A program made the position numbers and the translations under genes. Below, piece after piece: positions 1 through 8,581 of a stretch of 11,117 nucleotides of DNA. Source of the DNA: an uncultured Peptococcaceae bacterium (GTDB taxonomy: Bacteria > Bacillota > Peptococcia > Peptococcales > Peptococcaceae); NCBI GenBank assembly GCA_937922955.1, contig CALAKO010000156.1, positions 1 through 11,117 of the forward strand, given 5' to 3'. The notes beneath the pieces were generated by a model. The model was not told the origin of the DNA, searched no databases, and saw only the letters and a list, made by a program, of their open reading frames with translations. The number at the start of each line of letters is the position of its first letter. The stretch's first letter is position 1.

Positions 1-53
1 CAGCGCCGAAAATACTTGCTACTCTTTTGCTGGGAAGATAGGTCATTGCCAGG
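1..53 (+). rRNA. rrf: 5S ribosomal RNA, 3' part (5' part outside window)
   Basis: The first 53 bases read as the 3' half of a bacterial 5S rRNA. CAGCGCCGAAAATACTTG at the start matches the usual loop/helix segment after the AAGCTC region, and GATAGGTCATTGCCAGG at the end is the conserved 3' strand that closes on the 5' end of the molecule. The CGCCGAAAATACTTG form resembles Firmicutes/Negativicutes 5S genes. The arm between these blocks is U- and G·U-rich and pairs only weakly by eye, so this copy may be somewhat divergent. The 3' end is placed after GCCAGG by analogy and may be off by a few bases. The gene would be the last member of an rrn operon lying to the left. An rRNA terminator follows directly, which supports the call. 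Confidence 0.85.
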
Positions 54-66
54 ATGGATGACGGAG

Positions 67-102
67 AGACGTTCTGTTTAGTACAGGACGTCTTTTCTTT
101 TT
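67..102 (+). terminator. Intrinsic terminator of the rRNA operon
   Basis: A 10-bp stem (67-76 with 84-93, one G·U pair) encloses a 7-base loop and is followed at once by a T-rich run (TTTTCTTTTT). It begins about 14 bases after the 5S 3' end and lies upstream of the putative rpoB promoters, so it most simply ends the rRNA transcript. It also limits, perhaps incompletely, read-through from the rRNA operon into rpoBC. Confidence 0.88.
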
Positions 103-136
103 ATATAAAATTTTTGCTTTTTCTTCGACATTTCTA

Positions 137-165
137 TTGACAAACTGTTCGATTTGCCCTAAACT
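137..165 (+). promoter_or_regulatory. Putative sigma-A promoter P1 for rpoBC
   Basis: A perfect -35 hexamer TTGACA (137-142) is followed after 17 bases by TAAACT (160-165), which matches the -10 consensus at four of six positions. The start point would be near 172, leaving a leader of about 95 nt. The sequence just upstream (100-120) is a run of A and T that could act as an UP element. The -35 and spacing are excellent; the -10 is mediocre. Confidence 0.6.
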
Positions 166-192
166 AGATTAGCTATTGTTATGATGGTATCA

Positions 193-220
193 TTGACGGT
201 ATAGTATTATTTTATAGGAT
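193..220 (+). promoter_or_regulatory. Putative second promoter P2 for rpoBC
   Basis: TTGACG (193-198, five of six) and TAGGAT (215-220, four of six) are separated by 16 bases. The start would be near 227, about 40 nt before the rpoB start. It would be in tandem with P1. The match is moderate and the region is AT-rich, so chance resemblance is possible. A 5-bp inverted repeat (181-185 with 189-193) touches the first base of its -35 element. Confidence 0.4.
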
Positions 221-249
221 TGTCGTAAGCAGCTTCGTCTATAGTATTA
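200..249 (+). repeat. Pair of 10-bp direct repeats in the rpoB control region
   Basis: The decamer TATAGTATTA occurs at 200-209 and again at 240-249, exactly 40 bases apart (about four helical turns). The first copy lies in the spacer of putative promoter P2 and the second just before the rpoB Shine-Dalgarno. Same-face spacing would suit a DNA-binding protein, but the sequence is AT-rich and no known operator is recognised. Confidence 0.4.
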
Positions 250-251
250 GT

Positions 252-260
252 AAGGGGTGA
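252..260 (+). promoter_or_regulatory. rpoB ribosome binding site, which decides the start
   Basis: AAGGGGTGA resembles the AAGGAGGTGA complement of the 16S 3' end. It ends 5 bases before the TTG at 266. It overlaps the in-frame GTG at 257, so that GTG cannot be the start served by this site. Confidence 0.7.
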
Positions 261-265
261 ACGCT

Positions 266-3200
266 TTGGTTGAATTAAGCAGCCATGCATTGACAGAGCG
301 ACATAGTTTTTCAAAAATCAAAGAAATCATGGAGATGCCGAATCTGATCGCGATTCAGCGTAATTCCTACCATTGGTTTCTTGATGAAGGTTTAAAGGAA
401 ACATTTGAAGAAGTTTCTCCAATTACGGACTTTTCCGATACACTTCAGCTCGAATTTTTGACTTCGAGTTTTGGTGAGCCAAAGTATAGTGTGGAAGAAT
501 GTAAAGACCGTGATGCCACCTATGCTGCACCATTGCGTATTAAGGTGCGTCTGCTTAATAAGGAGAGCGGTGAAATTAAGGAGCAGGAAGTCTTCATGGG
601 GGACTTCCCACTCATGACGGATCAAGGTACTTTTGTAATTAACGGTGCTGAACGTGTTATTGTCAGCCAGTTGGTTCGTAGTCCTGGGGTTTATTATAAT
701 CGTGAAATTGATACGGCTGGTAAGGCTCTTTATGGGTGCACAGTCATTCCGAACCGTGGTGCATGGTTGGAGCTGGAATCAGATGCAAACGATGTGATGT
801 ATGTGCGTTTGGATCGTACGAGAAAGCTGCCAGCTACTGTGCTTCTTCGTGCATTGGGTTATGGTCATAACGACGATATCCTCGCGTTGTTTAACAATGA
901 CGAACTGATTCAGCCTACGATTGAAAAGGATACAACTTCCAATGAACCTGAAGCGCTGATTGAAATTTATAAGCGCTTGCGTCCTGGTGATCCTCCTACG
1001 GTTGACAGTGCGCGTAATTTGATTCACTCCCTATTTTTTGATCATAAGCGTTACGATTTGGCAAAAGTTGGTCGTTATAAGATCAATAAAAAGCTTGGCC
1101 TTGATGTGGACAAGCAGACCAAAAATCTGACGCTTGAAGATATTTTAGCGGCATATCGTTATATGCTTTCTTTGATGCACGGTGCAGAAGGCTACACTGT
1201 GGATGACATCGACCATTTGGGCAACCGTCGTATTCGCAGTGTTGGTGAATTGCTGCAGAATCAGTTCCGAATCGGGCTGACTCGTATGGAACGTAATGTT
1301 CGTGAACGTATGACGACACAGGATCCAAATGAGGTAACCCCACAGAGCTTGATCAATATTCGTCCAGTTGTTGCCAGCATTAAGGAATTCTTTGGTAGTT
1401 CTCAGTTGTCACAGTTTATGGACCAGATCAACCCATTGGCAGAGCTGACTCATAAGCGTCGTTTGTCTGCTTTGGGGCCTGGTGGTCTGAGCCGTGAACG
1501 TGCAGGCTACGAAGTGCGTGACGTTCACCACTCTCACTATGGTCGTATGTGCCCTATCGAAACGCCTGAAGGTCCAAACATCGGTTTGATTAACTCCTTG
1601 GCAACTTATGGACGCATCAATGAGTATGGTTTTATTGAAACGCCGTATCGTAAGGTTAACGATTGCCATGTAACCGATGATATTGAATACTTAACGGCAG
1701 ATGTCGAAGAAAAGTTCACCATTGCACAGGCAAATACCGAGCTCGATGAGAATAATATGATCATCGCAGAAAAGGTTGACGCACGTCGTGGTGAAGAAAA
1801 CATCGTTGTAGAAAAAGAACAAGTTGAGTACATGGACGTATCGCCTAAGCAGGTTGTTTCCATTGCTACAGCATTGATTCCGTTCCTGGAACACGATGAT
1901 GCGAACCGCGCACTTATGGGTACAAACATGCAGCGTCAGGCTGTGCCTTTGCTTGTAACGGAAGCACCATTTGTTGGTACTGGGATGGAATACCGCGCAG
2001 GTTACGACTCCTGTGTATTTGCTATTGCAAAGCATAGTGGGATTGTAAGCTATGTTTCTGCTGACGAAATTCACGTTCGTGGCGACGGCGGTGAACGTGA
2101 TGTCTATAAACTGACGAAGTTCAAAGGCTCCAACCAAGGGAGCTGCATTAACCAGCATGTTCTTGTATCAAAAGGTCAGCATGTTAATGCTGGTGATATC
2201 CTTGCAGATGGTCCTTCAACATCCAATGGTGAATTGGCATTGGGGCGTAATGCGCTGATTGCCTTCATGAACTGGGAAGGGTACAACTACGAGGATGCTG
2301 TTTTGATCAGCGAACGTTTGGTTAAAGAAGATGTCTATACTTCCATTCATATTGATGAATTTGAATGCGATTCCCGTGATACGAAACTTGGACCTGAAGA
2401 AATCACCCGTGACATTCCAAATGTCGGGGAAGATGTATTGAAGAACCTTGATAATCGTGGGATTATTCGCGTCGGTGCAGAAATTCGTGCCGGAGATATT
2501 CTGGTTGGTAAGGTAACACCAAAGGGTGAAACGGAGCTGACTGCAGAAGAAAGACTCTTGCGCGCCATTTTTGGTGAAAAAGCAAGAGAAGTGCGTGATA
2601 CTTCTCTGCGTGTTCCTCACGGTGGCAGTGGTATTGTCGTCGATGTTAAGGTCTTTACTCGTAAAGATGGCGATGAGTTGTCACCAGGCGTAAATGAAGT
2701 GGTTCGTGTATACATTGCACAGAAACGTAAAATTTCCCAGGGTGACAAGATGGCTGGTCGTCACGGTAACAAAGGGGTTGTTTCTCGCGTTCTTCCAGAA
2801 TGCGATATGCCATTCCTGCCAGATGGTACACCAGTTGACATCGTTCTCAACCCTCTCGGCGTACCTAGCCGTATGAATATTGGGCAGGTATTGGAAGTGC
2901 ATCTTGGGATGGCAGCAAAAGCGTTGGGCTTGCATTTTGCAACCAGCGTATTTGATGGTGCCAGCGAGCATGATATCGGCGACATGCTTGAAAAAGCAGG
3001 CTATGATCGCAGCGGTAAGTTTGTATTGCGCGATGGCCGTACAGGGCGTCCATTTGACAACCCTGTCACTGTAGGGTACATGTACTATCTCAAGCTGATG
3101 CACTTGGTTGATGATAAAATCCACGCACGTTCCATTGGGCCATATTCTCTCGTTACACAGCAGCCATTGGGTGGTAAAGCTCAGTTTGGTGGTCAGCGTT

Positions 3201-3679
3201 TCGGGGAAATGGAAGTTTGGGCTCTGGAAGCTTATGGCGCATCTCATACTTTGCAGGAAATGCTTACTGTAAAGAGTGACGATGTTGTTGGACGTGTGAA
3301 AACGTATGAAGCAATTGTTAAGGGTGAAAATCTGCCTGAAGCCGGTGTACCGGAAGCGTTCAAGGTATTGATGAAAGAATTGCAGTCTCTCTGCCTGGAT
3401 ATTCGCATCCTTGATGAAAATAATGTTGAAATTGATATGTCTGATGACGATGATGATTTGGAAGAACAGCCAAAGGATTTCATGGCTCATCAGCAGTTGA
3501 GTGATACAGACGGTGAGGGTGACAATCGTGGGGAAGAAATCGTTGATGTGAATACTGACGACGAAGCCTATGATGATGAACCTGCTGCCGATGAAGACTT
3601 CTCCTTGTTTGAAGAAGATGGAGATTTTGACGACGATGACGATTTGTTTGTTATCGCCGATGATAGATTAGACGACTGA
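266..3679 (+). CDS. rpoB: DNA-directed RNA polymerase subunit beta
   Basis: This is the beta subunit of RNA polymerase, forming one side of the active-site cleft and binding rifampicin. The TTG start at 266 gives 1137 residues; an in-frame GTG at 257 would add three but overlaps the Shine-Dalgarno. Recognisable blocks, in order, are the rifampicin pocket GSSQLSQFMDQINPL (from residue 377) with LTHKRRLSALGPGG, the CPIETPEGPNIGLI segment, GYNYEDAVLISERL (near 672), KISQGDKMAGRHGNKG (822-837) and FGGQRFGEMEVWALEAYGA (974-992). The proteobacterial lineage insertions are absent, as in other Firmicutes. The last ~83 residues are a disordered-looking acidic tail with about 39 Asp/Glu and three Lys/Arg. 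The gene is first of a two-gene unit with rpoC 30 bases downstream. Unusually, a 5S rRNA gene rather than rplL lies upstream. Confidence 0.98.
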   Translation: MVELSSHALTERHSFSKIKEIMEMPNLIAIQRNSYHWFLDEGLKETFEEVSPITDFSDTLQLEFLTSSFGEPKYSVEECKDRDATYAAPLRIKVRLLNKESGEIKEQEVFMGDFPLMTDQGTFVINGAERVIVSQLVRSPGVYYNREIDTAGKALYGCTVIPNRGAWLELESDANDVMYVRLDRTRKLPATVLLRALGYGHNDDILALFNNDELIQPTIEKDTTSNEPEALIEIYKRLRPGDPPTVDSARNLIHSLFFDHKRYDLAKVGRYKINKKLGLDVDKQTKNLTLEDILAAYRYMLSLMHGAEGYTVDDIDHLGNRRIRSVGELLQNQFRIGLTRMERNVRERMTTQDPNEVTPQSLINIRPVVASIKEFFGSSQLSQFMDQINPLAELTHKRRLSALGPGGLSRERAGYEVRDVHHSHYGRMCPIETPEGPNIGLINSLATYGRINEYGFIETPYRKVNDCHVTDDIEYLTADVEEKFTIAQANTELDENNMIIAEKVDARRGEENIVVEKEQVEYMDVSPKQVVSIATALIPFLEHDDANRALMGTNMQRQAVPLLVTEAPFVGTGMEYRAGYDSCVFAIAKHSGIVSYVSADEIHVRGDGGERDVYKLTKFKGSNQGSCINQHVLVSKGQHVNAGDILADGPSTSNGELALGRNALIAFMNWEGYNYEDAVLISERLVKEDVYTSIHIDEFECDSRDTKLGPEEITRDIPNVGEDVLKNLDNRGIIRVGAEIRAGDILVGKVTPKGETELTAEERLLRAIFGEKAREVRDTSLRVPHGGSGIVVDVKVFTRKDGDELSPGVNEVVRVYIAQKRKISQGDKMAGRHGNKGVVSRVLPECDMPFLPDGTPVDIVLNPLGVPSRMNIGQVLEVHLGMAAKALGLHFATSVFDGASEHDIGDMLEKAGYDRSGKFVLRDGRTGRPFDNPVTVGYMYYLKLMHLVDDKIHARSIGPYSLVTQQPLGGKAQFGGQRFGEMEVWALEAYGASHTLQEMLTVKSDDVVGRVKTYEAIVKGENLPEAGVPEAFKVLMKELQSLCLDIRILDENNVEIDMSDDDDDLEEQPKDFMAHQQLSDTDGEGDNRGEEIVDVNTDDEAYDDEPAADEDFSLFEEDGDFDDDDDLFVIADDRLDD

Positions 3680-3709
3680 TACCGTTCGAATTAGAAGGGA
3701 GCGTCTCTT

Positions 3710-7270
<3,561 letters not shown>

Positions 7271-7276
7271 TAGATG

Positions 7277-7294
7277 AAATGGAGGGATCCATTT
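7277..7294 (+). other. Small hairpin holding a Shine-Dalgarno-like core after rpoC
   Basis: AAATGGA (7277-7283) and TCCATTT (7288-7294) are perfect complements around a GGGA loop. It starts six bases after the rpoC stop and eight bases before the terminator stem. The core GGAGGG looks like a ribosome binding site, followed at 7298 by an ATG that opens only a 24-codon frame running through the terminator. It may be a relic of a lost gene or a 3'-end stabilising hairpin; neither can be proved from the sequence. Confidence 0.5.
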
Positions 7295-7302
7295 AATATG
7301 AT

Positions 7303-7340
7303 AAAGAGCACAATCGAAATTCGATTGTGCTCTTTTGATT
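7303..7340 (+). terminator. Strong intrinsic terminator of rpoBC
   Basis: A perfect 15-bp stem (7303-7317 with 7321-7335) with a 3-base AAT loop ends in TTTTGATTTT. It lies 33 bases after the rpoC stop and separates rpoBC from the str operon. The T run overlaps the 3' arm of the stem. The opposite strand lacks a good T run, so it probably works mainly in the + direction. Confidence 0.92.
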
Positions 7341-7446
7341 TTGTGAAAAACTTAAGGATAATATATTTGTAAAAAACGGCTTTACAATTGGCTTTTGAAG
7401 GGATGGATACGCCAGGAAACGTTGGTATAAATTTTTGAAAAAAGCA
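7341..7446. other. Spacer between the rpoC terminator and the rpsL promoter
   Basis: About 105 AT-rich bases with no credible gene. Many Firmicutes have a small L7Ae-family ribosomal protein gene between rpoC and rpsL; no frame here encodes one and there is no visible remnant of its sequence. The A- and T-rich stretch just before 7447 could serve as an UP element for the promoter that follows. Confidence 0.6.
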
Positions 7447-7475
7447 TTGACATTGAGAGCCTCTCATGATATATT
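7447..7475 (+). promoter_or_regulatory. Promoter of the str operon (rpsL-rpsG-fusA-tuf)
   Basis: A perfect TTGACA (7447-7452), a 17-base spacer and TATATT (7470-7475, five of six) make a near-consensus sigma-A promoter. TG at 7467-7468 adds an extended -10 element and an A/T-rich run lies just upstream. The start would fall near 7482, giving a leader of about 155 nt before rpsL. Its strength suits a highly expressed translation operon. Confidence 0.85.
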
Positions 7476-7483
7476 CTTAATTG

Positions 7484-7555
7484 TGTTTGTCGAAGGTTCC
7501 CGGATGAATGCAGGGAAACCGACCGTTCACAAGCATGGGAGTCGTCAGACAAACA
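7484..7555 (+). promoter_or_regulatory. Predicted folded domain at the 5' end of the rpsL leader RNA
   Basis: TGTTTGTC (7484-7491), almost at the expected transcript start, is perfectly complementary to GACAAACA (7548-7555) and can close an independent domain of about 70 nt. Inside it, GGTTCCC (7495-7501) pairs with GGGAAACC (7513-7520) with one bulged A around an 11-base loop. A short CGAC/GTCG pairing (7520-7523 with 7541-7544) could form a second arm, sharing base 7520 with the first. The result looks like a branched aptamer- or protein-binding-type RNA. I do not recognise a known riboswitch or ribosomal protein leader. The pairings are read from the sequence; the function is inferred. Confidence 0.5.
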
Positions 7556-7564
7556 AAATTTGCA

Positions 7565-7638
7565 ACTGCCACTGCGATTTAGTATCAACGTGCAGTCAAG
7601 TCCTGACGAAAAACACATTTTAATAAGGAGGTGGCAGT
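7565..7638 (+). promoter_or_regulatory. Possible translational switch masking the rpsL start
   Basis: ACTGCCAC (7565-7572) is an exact complement of GTGGCAGT (7631-7638), which holds the last G of the rpsL Shine-Dalgarno (AAGGAGG, 7625-7631) and every base up to the ATG. One extra G·U pair extends the helix into the Shine-Dalgarno. The same upstream segment can instead pair with GTGCAGT (7590-7596), with one bulged C, which would leave the start site free. The two pairings exclude each other, as in a translational on/off switch. No terminator-like hairpin with a T run is present in the leader. Chance complementarity of this length near a start site is possible at a few percent. Confidence 0.45.
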
Positions 7639-8010
7639 ATGCCAACAATCAATCAGCTGGTAAACAAAGGAAGACAGTCCAGTCGTAAAAAATCTACTAC
7701 TCCTGCATTGCAGAGCAACCCACAAAAGAGAGGTCTTTGCACCAGAGTATATACCACGACCCCTAAAAAACCAAACTCTGCACTTCGTAAAGTAGCCCGT
7801 GTTCGTTTGACCAATGGCACCGAAGTAACCGTATACATTCCAGGGATCGGTCACAACTTGCAGGAACACAGCGTCGTTTTGGTACGCGGTGGGAGAGTAC
7901 GTGACCTTCCAGGGGTACGTTATCATCTCGTAAGAGGTACCTTGGATGCAGCAGGTGTTAATGACCGCAGACAGTCCCGTTCTAAATATGGTACTAAGCG
8001 TCCTAAATAA
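7639..8010 (+). CDS. rpsL: 30S ribosomal protein S12
   Basis: S12 lines the decoding centre of the 30S subunit and takes part in codon-anticodon checking. The 123-residue product is normal length and conserved throughout: CTRVYTTTPKKPNSALRK (residues 34-51) and GHNLQEHSVVLVRGGRV (71-87). The main streptomycin-site lysine K43 is present. The residue equal to E. coli K88 is arginine here (R88), followed by the conserved D89 that RimO methylthiolates in some bacteria. ATG at 7639 follows AAGGAGG with a 7-base spacer. It is first gene of the str operon, behind its own promoter and a leader of about 155 nt whose sequence can pair with the start site. Confidence 0.98.
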   Translation: MPTINQLVNKGRQSSRKKSTTPALQSNPQKRGLCTRVYTTTPKKPNSALRKVARVRLTNGTEVTVYIPGIGHNLQEHSVVLVRGGRVRDLPGVRYHLVRGTLDAAGVNDRRQSRSKYGTKRPK

Positions 8011-8065
8011 TTAATAGGATACAAATAATATTTCTTTGTGGATGGAACAATGAAAGGAGGCACTC

Positions 8066-8536
8066 ATGTCCAGAAAAGCTAGAGCTCCAAAGAGAGAAGT
8101 ACTCGCTGACCCAATTTACAACAGCAAGCAAGTAACTAAACTTATCAACCAGATCATGCTTGATGGTAAGAAGGGTGTAGCTGAACATATCGTATACAGC
8201 GCATTTGATATCGTTGCTGAAAAAACCGGAAATGAAGCCATTGATGTTTTTGAAGAAGCTATGAAGAACATCATGCCAGTGCTTGAAGTTAAAGCACGTC
8301 GTGTCGGTGGTGCTAACTACCAGGTACCAATCGAAGTACGTGCAGACCGTCGTCAGACCCTTGGTCTGCGTTGGTTGGTAACCTTCGCTCGCAAACGCGG
8401 TGAAAAGACCATGGATTTGCGTCTCGCAAACGAAATCATGGATGCAGCTAACAACACCGGCGGCGCTGTGAAGAAGAAAGAAGAAACCCACAGAATGGCA
8501 GAAGCTAACAAGGCTTTCGCACATTATCGTTGGTAA
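8066..8536 (+). CDS. rpsG: 30S ribosomal protein S7
   Basis: S7 is a primary binder of the 3' major domain of 16S rRNA, starts assembly of the 30S head and lies near the E site. The product has the standard 156 residues and typical sequence: MSRKARAPKREVLADP at the start, the ARRVGGANYQVPIEV segment near the middle, and the C-terminal THRMAEANKAFAHYRW. ATG at 8066 is preceded by AAAGGAGG with five bases between. The 55-base gap from rpsL holds no terminator. In E. coli S7 represses its operon by binding the rpsL-rpsG gap; here that gap is shorter and I see only a weak ACAAA/TTTGT hairpin (8021-8025 with 8035-8039), so such a site cannot be claimed. Confidence 0.98.
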   Translation: MSRKARAPKREVLADPIYNSKQVTKLINQIMLDGKKGVAEHIVYSAFDIVAEKTGNEAIDVFEEAMKNIMPVLEVKARRVGGANYQVPIEVRADRRQTLGLRWLVTFARKRGEKTMDLRLANEIMDAANNTGGAVKKKEETHRMAEANKAFAHYRW

Positions 8537-8581
8537 TCAATTACATTAAAATTAGATTATTATCATAAAGGAGGATTATCA

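Noticed and set aside
181..193. ATGAT/ATCAT inverted repeat upstream of rpoB as an operator
   Set aside because: Five-base arms in an AT-rich region are expected by chance; not enough to call a binding site.
2681..3490. A 269-codon minus-strand frame inside rpoB
   Set aside because: It is a shadow of the conserved rpoB frame; the Cys/His/Phe-rich product has no recognisable domain.
7298..7372. A 24-codon frame after rpoC with GGAGGG upstream, as a real gene
   Set aside because: It spans the terminator hairpin and its Shine-Dalgarno spacing is long (11 bases), so it is not listed as a gene; it is noted only as a possible relic.
7381..7410. TTTACA at 7381 as an additional promoter for rpsL
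   Set aside because: The -10 partner at a normal distance is poor (three of six), and the near-consensus promoter at 7447-7475 explains expression better.
7435..7623. A 62-codon frame between rpoC and rpsL on the + strand
   Set aside because: It begins upstream of the rpsL promoter -35 element and runs through the promoter and leader, has no ribosome binding site, and its product is low-complexity and unrecognised.
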